Shown one piece after another: positions 49,002 through 56,809 of a stretch of 64,000 nt of DNA; positions within the stretch are counted from its first letter, which is position 1; the number at the start of each line of letters is the position of its first letter. The notes under the pieces are model-generated. The model ran no database searches. It was not told where the DNA came from and saw only the letters and a program-made list of their open reading frames with translations. The DNA is from Agromyces mediolanus (GTDB taxonomy: Bacteria > Actinomycetota > Actinomycetes > Actinomycetales > Microbacteriaceae). The stretch is from assembly GCF_014648575.1 (NCBI RefSeq), contig NZ_BMRJ01000002.1, forward strand, positions 763,860-827,859, read 5' to 3'. The translations under genes were made by a program, and so were the position numbers.

Positions 49002-49033
49002 GAACGCCCGCCTCCTCCCCGAGGCGGGCGTTC
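49002..49033 (+). terminator. Terminator hairpin of the epoxide-hydrolase gene
   Basis: GAACGCCCGCCTC and GAGGCGGGCGTTC form a perfect 13-bp stem with loop CTCCCC, 11 bases after the stop of the preceding gene. Confidence 0.8.
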
Positions 49034-49065
49034 CGGGTGTCGGGGGCGGATGGCACACTGGGCGC

Positions 49066-50595
49066 ATGCTGCTCGCGGAGCTCGTCGAGACCACCGAGGC
49101 GGTGGGCGCCACCCGCTCCCGGCTCCAGAAGCGCGCCGCGCTCGCCGCACTGCTCCGGCGACTGCCCGAAGACGAGGTCGTGCCCGCCGTCGGCATCCTG
49201 CTCGGGCGGCTCCGGCAGGGGCGAATCGGCGTCGGCTGGCGCGGCTGGCAGACGGCGAGCGCGCCGCCCGCCGCCGAGTCCACGCTGAGTCTCGCCGAGC
49301 TCGACGACGCGTTCGACCGGCTCGCCGCCCTCGGCGGACCGGGGTCGGCGGCCGAGCGCACCGCGCTGCTGCGCGAGCTCACCGGCCGCGCCACCGAGGC
49401 CGAGCAGCGCTTCCTCGGCGGCGTCCTGCTCGGCGAGGTCCGCACCGGCGCCCTCGAGGGGGTGCTGCTCGACGCCGTCGCCGAGGCCGCCGAGCTGCCG
49501 CTCGCCGAGGTGCGCCGCGCGGCGATGCTCTCCGGCGAGCTCGGCGAGACGGCGCGACTCGCCTTGCACGGCGCGCCGGGCGCGCTCGCCGAGGTGGGCC
49601 TCGTGGTCGGCCGTCCGGTACTGCCGATGCTCGCGGCCACCGCCGCCACCGCGGGCGAGGCGATCGCGGGCACCGGCGAGGCGTCCGTCGAGTTCAAGCT
49701 CGACGGGGCGCGCATCCAGGTGCACCGCTCCGGCGACGAGGTGCGGGTGTTCACCCGCAGCCTCGCCGAGATCACCGAACGGGTGCCGGAGGTCGTGCAG
49801 GCGGCGCTCGCGCTCCCCGTGCGCGACGTCATCCTCGACGGCGAGACCCTCGCGCTCGACGAGCACGACGCCCCGCGCCCCTTCCAGGAGACCATGTCGC
49901 GCTTCGGCGCCGAATCGGCCCGCGAGACCCTGCTGCGCCCCTGGTTCTTCGACGTCCTGCACGTCGACGGTCGCGACCTCATCGACGAGCCGCTCGCCGT
50001 GCGCCGCGCGGAGCTGCGCCGAGTCGCGGGCGAGCTGACCATCCCCGGCGAGGTCACCGCCGACCCCGAGGCCGCCGAGCGGGTGTCCCGAGCAGCGCTC
50101 GCCGCCGGCCACGAGGGCGTCGTCGTGAAGGCGATCGAATCGCCCTACGCGGCGGGCCGGCGCGGCGCGAGCTGGGTCAAGGTGAAGCCCGTCTACACCT
50201 ACGACCTCGTCGTGCTCGGCGCCGAGTGGGGCTACGGCCGGCGCACCGGGCTGCTCTCGAACCTGCACCTCGGTGCGCTCGACCCCGAGGGCGAGTTCGG
50301 CGAGCCCGGCGGGCTCGTCATGGTCGGCAAGACCTTCAAGGGCCTCACCGACGCGCTGCTCGCCTGGCAGACCGAGCGGTTCCCCGAGCTCGAGCAGCAC
50401 CGCACCGCGCAGGCGGTCTTCATCCGCCCGGAGCTCGTCGTCGAGATCGCGATCGACGGCGTGCAGCGCTCGAGCCGCTACCCCGGCGGGGTCGCACTCC
50501 GCTTCGCCCGGGTGAAGCGCTACCGCGACGACAAACGGCTCGAAGAGGCCGACACGATCCAGACCCTGCGGGCGCTGCTTCCCCCCGCCGGCTGA
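49066..50595 (+). CDS. lig: ATP-dependent DNA ligase
   Basis: A 509-residue ligase of the actinobacterial LigB type: N-terminal DNA-binding helices (residues 1-190, GRLRQGRIGVGWRGW), the adenylation motif EFKLDGARIQVHR (nucleophilic Lys about residue 210), LDGETLAL, FDVLHVDGRDLID, EGVVVKAIESPY, SWVKVKPVYTYDLVVLGAEWGYGRRTGLLSNLHLGA and an OB fold with FARVKRYRDDKRLEEADTIQTLR. All nucleotidyl-transferase motifs are complete. It is an accessory ligase besides the NAD-dependent LigA, presumably for repair. The ATG follows CACACT by six bases, another leaderless pattern. Confidence 0.93.
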   Translation: MLLAELVETTEAVGATRSRLQKRAALAALLRRLPEDEVVPAVGILLGRLRQGRIGVGWRGWQTASAPPAAESTLSLAELDDAFDRLAALGGPGSAAERTALLRELTGRATEAEQRFLGGVLLGEVRTGALEGVLLDAVAEAAELPLAEVRRAAMLSGELGETARLALHGAPGALAEVGLVVGRPVLPMLAATAATAGEAIAGTGEASVEFKLDGARIQVHRSGDEVRVFTRSLAEITERVPEVVQAALALPVRDVILDGETLALDEHDAPRPFQETMSRFGAESARETLLRPWFFDVLHVDGRDLIDEPLAVRRAELRRVAGELTIPGEVTADPEAAERVSRAALAAGHEGVVVKAIESPYAAGRRGASWVKVKPVYTYDLVVLGAEWGYGRRTGLLSNLHLGALDPEGEFGEPGGLVMVGKTFKGLTDALLAWQTERFPELEQHRTAQAVFIRPELVVEIAIDGVQRSSRYPGGVALRFARVKRYRDDKRLEEADTIQTLRALLPPAG

Positions 50596-50678
50596 GCCGG
50601 GCGGCCGCCGTGACCCCTTGCGCGTGGGGTGGCGGTCGGTCAGGATGGCGAGCAGACCGCACTCCGGGGGGAGAGCAG

Positions 50679-53600
50679 ATGACGCGCACGCCGACGGGGC
50701 GCGGAGTCGGCCGCAACGGCCGGCCCCGGCATCCCGTCCGCGCGTTCGCCGCGGCCCTCGTCGCGATCGCCGGTCTCCTCGCACCGCTCGCCGTCGGCCC
50801 GGCGGTCGAGACCGCGCTCGCGGCGCCGTCGGCGACGCCGGTGGGCGACGCCGAGACCCCGGGGATCTGGGGCACCCACACCGTCGACTTCGTCGTGGAC
50901 GGCGCCACCGTCGCCGAGGTCGAGGTGGCCGATGGCAGGCACGTCGCGCGGCAGCCGGCGCCCGAGGCGGCCGGTCTCGTGTTCGTGGGCTGGTTCGTCG
51001 ACGACGGCGACGTCGAGTTCAGCTTCGACGGCACGGCGGTGACGAGCGACCTCACCGTGGTCGCCCGCTTCAGCGATGCCCGCATCGTGCAGTTCCTCGC
51101 CCCGGAGACCGGCGCGCCCGGCGCCACGCCGCGCGTGCTCGAGACCGTGCAGCGGGCCGACGGCGACCCCCTCGGCGACGTGAGCCCCGATGTGCCCGAG
51201 CTGCCCGACGGCACCGTCTTCACGGGCGAGTGGTACCTCGCCGGCGACGCCTCGCAGACCCCGTACGACTTCAGCCTCCCGGTCACCGAGAACCTCGTGC
51301 TGGCGCCGCGCATCGTCGACGGCTTCGGGGTCTCCTTCGTGACGGGCGGCAGCAGCGTGGCCCCGGTCTTCGTCGTCGAGCCGGACACCGAGTTCACGCA
51401 GGCGATGCTCGACGCGGTCCCCGAGCCGAGCCGCACCGGCTACGACTTCACCGGCTGGTTCGCCGACGAGGCCGCCACCGTGCCCCCGACGCTGCCGATC
51501 ACGGACACCGCGACGCTCTACGCGGGCTGGACCGGGCAGGACGTCGGCTACCAGGTCGCGTACTGGCTCGAGAAGCCGAACATCGTGCCGGACGGCTACC
51601 CCGCCGCGGCGTTCACGCCGGGAACCGGCGCGCCGCCCGCCTGGGACGACACCGTGGGGGCGCTCAGCCCGGCGCAGCTCGCCGACCGGGCCACCTATCG
51701 CTTCCTCGGCGAGACGCCGGGCACGGCGACCGCGGGCTCGACGGTCGGCGGGCCGACCGCGAAGAGCGGGATCCCCGCCGGCATCGCCCTGCTGGTGCGC
51801 GAGCAGCTCGACCCCGCCGTGGTCCAGCCCGATCCGCTGCTCTTCGCCGACCTCGCGATCAGCGAGCAGGACGTCGTCGTCTCCGGCGACGGCTCGACCG
51901 TGGTGAACGTCTACCTGACCCGCTCGCTGTGGCGGCTCGACTACCTGCTGCGGGCGCCGGGCGCGGCCGAGGGCGCCCGCTGCACGGGCCTCGGTCAGTA
52001 CGACGTCACGATGACCGTCGGCGGCTCGACCGTGTATGCGAGCCCCACGCCGCCGGCCTCGGCCGCGCAGCTCGGCACCTATTCCATCCGGGTGAAGATC
52101 GGCCTCGACATCCACGCCCTCGACGTCGCCCCCATGGTGCTCTCCGACGACGGCAGCGAGCAGCTGATCACGGCCACGTACGTGCCCGACCCGGCGAATC
52201 CGGCGACCGCCTGCCTGATCCGAGGCTGGGGCGCGCAGCAGGCGAACCCGACCGTCTTCCAGGCCGCGCAGACCGGTGCGAACGCCGACGCGGGCAGCGT
52301 GAACCGCACGGCGAAGACGACGCGGATGACGAGCCGGTGGATCCAGTCGAGCACGCAGCACCTCACTGAGCAGCACCTCTACGTCGAGGCCCTCGACCAG
52401 TCGAAGCCCGCCACCGACGTCGTCTACGGCCCGGACGGCACGCCGAACTCCCCGCTACGGGTCGACACCCTGTACGCGAACAACCGCACGAGCGTGCTCG
52501 TCGCGATCCCGCCGGCGGCGCAGGTCATGGACGACTTCAGCCAGAAGTGGTACTGGGCGCAGGACTGCGACCGCCAGGTCACCGGCGTGATCGACGGCTT
52601 CGAATCGTACGTGGGCTACGGCGACGGGCCGGGCAACGTCGGCAACTGCTTCCAGTACGACACCGCGCGCAGCCTCTTCTACCAGCTGAACGACACGGGC
52701 AACTCGAACGAGCAGCACCGCTTCTTCTTCTACAGCCGCAAGTCCTACACGCTGAGCTTCGACACCGGCGGCGGCAGCCCGATCTCCCCGGCGACGGCCC
52801 GCTACCAGGCCCCGCTCGACGGGCTCGCCCCCGCCGACCCGGTGCGCGGCGACGACGTCTTCCAGGGCTGGTACACGGACTCCTCCTTCCTCGAGCCCTT
52901 CGACTTCGCGGGCGCGACGATGCCCGCGAGCAATCTCGTGCTGTTCGCGAAGTGGCTGAGGAACCCGCACACGGTCGAGTTCTACGCCGACGCGCAGGCC
53001 GCGGCGCCCATCGACGAGCTCACCCAGCTCGTCGCCGACCAGGGCCGCGCGAGCGACCCGGGCCCACTGCCGGACCGGCCCGACGGCACCACCTTCGCCG
53101 GCTGGTACGTGCGCACCGCCGAGGGCTACTTCCTGCCCTACGACTGGTCGTCCACGGTCGGCTCCGACCTCGCGCTCTACGCGCGCTGGCTGCAGCCGCC
53201 GGGCTCGCCCTTCGCCGTGACGTACGACGGGGCGGGCGCGACGGCCGGCACCGTGCCGGGCGATCCGTGGCGCTACGACGCCGGCACGAGCGCGATCGTC
53301 GCGGGAGGCGACGGGCTGCGCCGCGGCGACGCGGTGTTCGTCGGCTGGCAGCTGCAGGGCCCCGCCCCGGATGCCTCGGGCCTCGGGCCGAGCGACGGGC
53401 TGTACCAGCGCGGACAGACCGTGCCGATCTCGCGCGACATCACGCTCCTGGCCGTGTACGCCGCCCCCGACCCCGCCTACACCGTCACCTTCGAGGAGAA
53501 CGGCGGCTTCGGCTTCGAGGTCGAGTGGGACGCGGTCGGCGGGGCGAAGATCACCTACCCGGACGCCGCGGACCTCGCCTTCGTCGGCCCGCCCGGTGCG

Positions 53601-53873
53601 AGCTTCCTCGGCTGGTCGACCGATCCGCGGGCGAGCGAGCCCGACCCCGCCTACGACCGGCTCGTCGTCGGCACGGTCACCGGCGACCTCGTGCTCTACG
53701 CCGTGTGGCGACTGCCGGTGCCGCCGACGCCCGAGCCGCCCGGCCCGGCGCCCGCGCCGGGCGGGAAGCTCCCCGGCACCGGCTGGGAGGGCTGGCTGCT
53801 GCTGCCGGCCGTGGGCCTGATGCTCGCCGGCGCGATCGCCAGGGCCGCGGTGATCCGCCGCCGCCGGGCCTGA
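50679..53873 (+). CDS. Large wall-anchored protein with InlB-type (Listeria-Bacteroides) repeats
   Basis: A 1064-residue surface protein: signal peptide to about residue 49 (LLAPLAVGPAVETALAAP), about seven repeats of the InlB B-repeat kind (a beta-strand start such as YTVTFEENGG, then F-GW plus Asp/Glu, then LYA-W), a middle region of about 300 residues without them, and C-terminal LPGTG (about 1031), a hydrophobic helix and RRRRA. The repeats form small beta domains (MucBP/beta-grasp-like) used in adhesins. A sortase should link it to the wall; the ligand is unknown. GGGGGGAGAG lies four bases before the ATG. Confidence 0.88.
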   Translation: MTRTPTGRGVGRNGRPRHPVRAFAAALVAIAGLLAPLAVGPAVETALAAPSATPVGDAETPGIWGTHTVDFVVDGATVAEVEVADGRHVARQPAPEAAGLVFVGWFVDDGDVEFSFDGTAVTSDLTVVARFSDARIVQFLAPETGAPGATPRVLETVQRADGDPLGDVSPDVPELPDGTVFTGEWYLAGDASQTPYDFSLPVTENLVLAPRIVDGFGVSFVTGGSSVAPVFVVEPDTEFTQAMLDAVPEPSRTGYDFTGWFADEAATVPPTLPITDTATLYAGWTGQDVGYQVAYWLEKPNIVPDGYPAAAFTPGTGAPPAWDDTVGALSPAQLADRATYRFLGETPGTATAGSTVGGPTAKSGIPAGIALLVREQLDPAVVQPDPLLFADLAISEQDVVVSGDGSTVVNVYLTRSLWRLDYLLRAPGAAEGARCTGLGQYDVTMTVGGSTVYASPTPPASAAQLGTYSIRVKIGLDIHALDVAPMVLSDDGSEQLITATYVPDPANPATACLIRGWGAQQANPTVFQAAQTGANADAGSVNRTAKTTRMTSRWIQSSTQHLTEQHLYVEALDQSKPATDVVYGPDGTPNSPLRVDTLYANNRTSVLVAIPPAAQVMDDFSQKWYWAQDCDRQVTGVIDGFESYVGYGDGPGNVGNCFQYDTARSLFYQLNDTGNSNEQHRFFFYSRKSYTLSFDTGGGSPISPATARYQAPLDGLAPADPVRGDDVFQGWYTDSSFLEPFDFAGATMPASNLVLFAKWLRNPHTVEFYADAQAAAPIDELTQLVADQGRASDPGPLPDRPDGTTFAGWYVRTAEGYFLPYDWSSTVGSDLALYARWLQPPGSPFAVTYDGAGATAGTVPGDPWRYDAGTSAIVAGGDGLRRGDAVFVGWQLQGPAPDASGLGPSDGLYQRGQTVPISRDITLLAVYAAPDPAYTVTFEENGGFGFEVEWDAVGGAKITYPDAADLAFVGPPGASFLGWSTDPRASEPDPAYDRLVVGTVTGDLVLYAVWRLPVPPTPEPPGPAPAPGGKLPGTGWEGWLLLPAVGLMLAGAIARAAVIRRRRA

Positions 53874-53891
53874 GCCGGAACTGAGCCGGGC

Positions 53892-53910
53892 CTGAGCCGG
53901 GCCGGCTCAG
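53892..53910. terminator. Bidirectional hairpin between convergent genes
   Basis: CTGAGCCGG and CCGGCTCAG (9-bp arms, one-base centre) span the gap and the stop of the DHFR-like gene. CTGAGCCGG occurs three times in 30 bases (from the stop of the surface-protein gene on), apparently by tandem duplication. Confidence 0.5.
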
Positions 53911-54518
53911 CCGTCGAGCGCGCCGATGTCGATGCCGGTCACCGGCTCGCCCGCGCGCTCGTAGACGAGCGACACGGCGCCCTTCGGCAGCGTGCGCGCC
54001 GGCTCGCTCAGCCGGAAGGCGGCCGGCACGACGCCGTCGAAGAGCCGACGACCGCGGCCGAGCACGATCGGGTACACGTACAGGTGCAGCCGGTCGAGGA
54101 GGTCCGCGGCGATGAGCGCCCGGGTCAGCTCGCCGCTGCCGATGACATGGATCTCGTCGAAGCGCTCTTTCACCTCGGCGAGCTCGGCGGCCGGGTCGCG
54201 CACGACGGTCGTGCCGGCCCACTCGGGCTCGCCGATCGTGCGCGAGGCGACGAACTTCGGCACGGCGTTGAACTTCGCGCCGATCTCGTCCTCCTGCTGC
54301 GGCCAGTAGGCGGCGAAGATGTCGTAGGTGCGCCGGCCGAGCAGGAGCGCGTCGAGCCGGGCGAGCTCGGCGCCGACGACCTCGCCGCCCTCGTCGCTCC
54401 AGTAGGCGCCCTGCCAGCCGCCGAAGGGGAAGCCGCCGGAGGGGTCCTCGTCGGGACCGCCGGGCGCCTGGTAGACGCCGTCGAGGGTGAGGAACACGTC
54501 AGCCGAGATGATGCCCAT
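53907..54518 (-). CDS. Dihydrofolate-reductase-like (RibD C-terminal domain) protein
   Basis: A 203-residue protein of the RibD_C/DHFR-like fold: IISADVFLTLDGVYQAPGGPDED, LDALLLGRRTYDIFAAYWP, FNAVPKFVASRTI, ELAEVKERFDEIHVIGSGELTRALIAADLLDRLHLYVYPIVLGRGRRLFDG. The GxGxLxRxL pyrophosphate loop and GRRTYD (NADPH binding) are present. Most relatives are stand-alone oxidoreductases of unknown substrate, not true folate enzymes. The start at 54518 was chosen because the conserved domain begins there. Confidence 0.88.
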   Translation of the reverse strand: MGIISADVFLTLDGVYQAPGGPDEDPSGGFPFGGWQGAYWSDEGGEVVGAELARLDALLLGRRTYDIFAAYWPQQEDEIGAKFNAVPKFVASRTIGEPEWAGTTVVRDPAAELAEVKERFDEIHVIGSGELTRALIAADLLDRLHLYVYPIVLGRGRRLFDGVVPAAFRLSEPARTLPKGAVSLVYERAGEPVTGIDIGALDG

Positions 54519-54608
54519 GCCGCCATGCTCGCGGCCCACGACCGGGGCGACCAGTCGCAGCGGGACGGATGGCACGGCTGACCCGTGACACGATGCCGCT
54601 CATGCAGC

Positions 54609-54627
54609 TAAGGTAAGCATTACCTAA
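54609..54627. promoter_or_regulatory. DtxR/IdeR-type iron box
   Basis: TAAGGTAAGCATTACCTAA agrees with the consensus TTAGGTTAGCCTAACCTAA at 15 of 19 positions and is itself symmetric. It lies 27 bases before the GTG of the second SIP gene. Confidence 0.7.
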
Positions 54628-54654
54628 CTCATCTCGTCCCCGGCAGGAGCACCC

Positions 54655-55446
54655 GTGGCATCCAGCAACATCGCCGTCACCCATTCCGAGCTCGGCGTCG
54701 TGCTGGCCGAGGTCACCGCGGCCAGCCGCATCTCGCCCCACTTCGTGCGCCTCACCGTCGCGGGCGAGGCGCTCGCCGAGTGGCGGCACCTCGGCTTCGA
54801 CCAGTGGTTCCGGCTCGCGGTGCCGACGAACGGCGACACCCGCTTCGACAACCTCGCCGACACCTTCAACATGAGCGGCTACCTCAAGTACCTGACGCTG
54901 CCGAAGTCGACGAGGCCCGTCATCCGCAACTACACGGTGCGCGAGTACCGCCCGGAGCTCTGCGAGCTCGACATCGACTTCGTCGTGCACGGCGAGGACG
55001 GCGTGGCCGGGCCGTGGGCCGGCTCGCTGCCGCTCGGCGCGAGCGTCGGCCTCATCGACCAGGGCTGCGGCTACCGACACGGCGACGCAGACGAGGTCGT
55101 GCTCGTCGGCGACGAGAGCGCACTCCCGGCTGTGCTCGGCATCCTCCGCGACCTCCCGCGCGAGGCGCGCGGCCACGCCATCGTCGAGGTGCCCGAGCTC
55201 GGCGACCAGCAGGAGGCGCAGGCGCCCGCGGGCGTCGCGCTGCACTGGGTCGCCCGCCGCCCGGGCGAGGCCGTCGGGGCCGCCGCCCTCGCGGCGCTCC
55301 GGGAGTTGCCGCCCTTCGGCGCGGGCGTCTCGGCGTTCGCCGCGGGGGAGTCGAAGCTCGCGACGGGCGCCAGGCGGCACCTGGTCGGCGAGCGCGGCGT
55401 GCCGAAGGCGAACGTCGACTTCTGCGGCTACTGGCGCGCCCGCTGA
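54655..55446 (+). CDS. Siderophore-interacting protein (second copy, iron-boxed)
   Basis: A 263-residue SIP-family FAD-binding reductase: SRISPHFVRLTVAGEALAEW, RPVIRNYTVREYRPELCELDIDFVVHG (RxYTxR FAD motif), VLVGDESALPAVLGILRDLP (NAD(P) domain) and VDFCGYWRAR at the end. It is more distant from the copy at 24086 than a recent duplicate would be. It stands alone behind its own iron box, so it adds reducing capacity for another siderophore or for general iron release. The start is GTG at 54655. Confidence 0.9.
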   Translation: MASSNIAVTHSELGVVLAEVTAASRISPHFVRLTVAGEALAEWRHLGFDQWFRLAVPTNGDTRFDNLADTFNMSGYLKYLTLPKSTRPVIRNYTVREYRPELCELDIDFVVHGEDGVAGPWAGSLPLGASVGLIDQGCGYRHGDADEVVLVGDESALPAVLGILRDLPREARGHAIVEVPELGDQQEAQAPAGVALHWVARRPGEAVGAAALAALRELPPFGAGVSAFAAGESKLATGARRHLVGERGVPKANVDFCGYWRAR

Positions 55447-56180
55447 CGCTCGCCGCGCTCCAGCACGTCCCGGGCGAGCATCGTCGCGCCCGCGACCGCG
55501 GCCGGCATCGTCGCCACCGCGCCGAGCGGCACGAGGAAGCAGAGCTGCGTCGCCACGCCGAAGCCGAGCACCCGCCAGCGCGAGGCCGCGAGCAGCTCGC
55601 GCCGTCGTGCGGGGTCGACCGCCCGCGCGTCGAACGCCCGCCCCATCAGCTCGCGGGCGAGCAGGCGGCCGGTGAGCAGCACGCCGAGCACCGCCGCGAG
55701 CGCCGTGCCGACGAGCGGCAGGAGTCCCGCGACCGCGGTCGCCGCCGCCGCGAGGACGCCGAGGCCGAGGAGCGCGGCGGCATCCGCGACCGTGCGCCAG
55801 AAGCCCGCGCCCTCGCCCGGGGGTGGAGCGCCGAGCTCCTGCTCGACGTGGCGCCAGAGGCGCTCGTAGAACGGGTCGCCGATCACGAGCGTGAGCGCCG
55901 TGAAGGAGACGGCGGCGAGCACCGCCGCCGCGCCGAGGGCGACGACGCCGAGCGAGATCCGCAGCAGGGCGCGCCAGCCCTCCTGCCAGCCGTCGGCGAA
56001 CGGGGTCGCCCAGTCGACGAGGCCGGGCAGTGCGAGGCCGAGGGCGGTGAGCCCGGCGGCGAGCACGACGAAGGCGACGGCGGCCGGGATGAGACCGAGC
56101 GCCATCGCGTCGGGCCGGCGGCGCCAGAAGCCGAAGCCGCGGCCGAGCAGCGCGAACCCGGCGGCGAACTCCCTCAGCAC
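55428..56180 (-). CDS. EI24/CysZ-like membrane protein
   Basis: A 250-residue protein with four long hydrophobic regions and the EI24 pattern AAGFALLGRGFGFWRRRPDAMALGLIPAAVAFVVLAAG, VIGDPFYERLWRHVEQELG, LLPLVGTALAAVLGVLLTGRLLARELMGRAFDARAV and QLCFLVPLGAVATMPAAVAGATMLARDVLE. CysZ members take up sulfate; EI24-type ones are of unknown role. The start is GTG with TAGGCT six bases upstream. The 3' end overlaps the SIP gene by 19 bases on the opposite strand. Confidence 0.88.
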   Translation of the reverse strand: MLREFAAGFALLGRGFGFWRRRPDAMALGLIPAAVAFVVLAAGLTALGLALPGLVDWATPFADGWQEGWRALLRISLGVVALGAAAVLAAVSFTALTLVIGDPFYERLWRHVEQELGAPPPGEGAGFWRTVADAAALLGLGVLAAAATAVAGLLPLVGTALAAVLGVLLTGRLLARELMGRAFDARAVDPARRRELLAASRWRVLGFGVATQLCFLVPLGAVATMPAAVAGATMLARDVLERGERQRARQ

Positions 56181-56186
56181 GGTTCC

Positions 56187-56192
56187 AGCCTA
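56187..56192 (-). promoter_or_regulatory. Putative leaderless -10 element (TAGGCT)
   Basis: On the minus strand TAGGCT lies six bases before the GTG of the EI24-like gene (start 56180). Confidence 0.5.
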
Positions 56193-56304
56193 GGCGGGAC
56201 GGGGGTGGAGGCGCCGACGGCGGCGGCGTAGCGTGAGCCGCGGCCGTCCGCCCGGTCGGCCGACGCGACGCGCCCGAGACGGGCGCATGGGTGAAGGGGA
56301 GACC

Positions 56305-56730
56305 ATGGCCGACCTCGTCGTGCACTTCGAGATCCACGCGAGCGAGCCGCAGCGGCTCGTCGACTTCTACTCCGAGCTGTTCGGCTGGCGGTTCACCCAG
56401 TTCGGCGACTTCCCGTACTGGATGATCGACACCGGTGAGGGGGCGATCGGCAACACCGACGGCGCGGCCGGGCACGGCATCAACGGCGGCCTCACCCAGC
56501 GGCAGGGGCCGCCGCCCGAGGTGGGCGCGCCCGTCAACGGCTGCAACATCGTGGTCGCCGTCGACGACGTCGACGAGACGTACCGCCGCGCGCTCGGCCT
56601 CGGCGGCAGCGACGCGCTGCCGCCGGAGGACATGGCGGGCGTCGGCCGCACCGCCACGATCCTCGACCCGGACCGCAATCTCATCGGCTTCATCTCGCCG
56701 ATGCTCTCGGACGGCACGCGCGCGATGTGA
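56305..56730 (+). CDS. VOC family protein
   Basis: A 141-residue vicinal-oxygen-chelate protein: VVHFEIHASEPQRLVDFYSELFGWRFTQFGDFPYWMIDTGEG, then INGGLTQRQG, GCNIVVAVDDVDETYRRALGLGG and TATILDPDRNLIGFISP. His and Glu metal ligands are plausible (FEIHA, LDPDRN). Many relatives are called glyoxalase superfamily; function is unknown. The ATG at 56305 has AAGGGGAG upstream, while an ATG at 56287 lacks one. A TAGCGT hexamer at 56228 may be its promoter. Confidence 0.85.
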   Translation: MADLVVHFEIHASEPQRLVDFYSELFGWRFTQFGDFPYWMIDTGEGAIGNTDGAAGHGINGGLTQRQGPPPEVGAPVNGCNIVVAVDDVDETYRRALGLGGSDALPPEDMAGVGRTATILDPDRNLIGFISPMLSDGTRAM

Positions 56731-56809
56731 GGCGGGCGGATGCCTCGTGCAGAGCCGGCGCACAGCGGACCCAGAGCGGCCGCAAAGGCGGCACGAGGAT
56801 GCTGACGGA

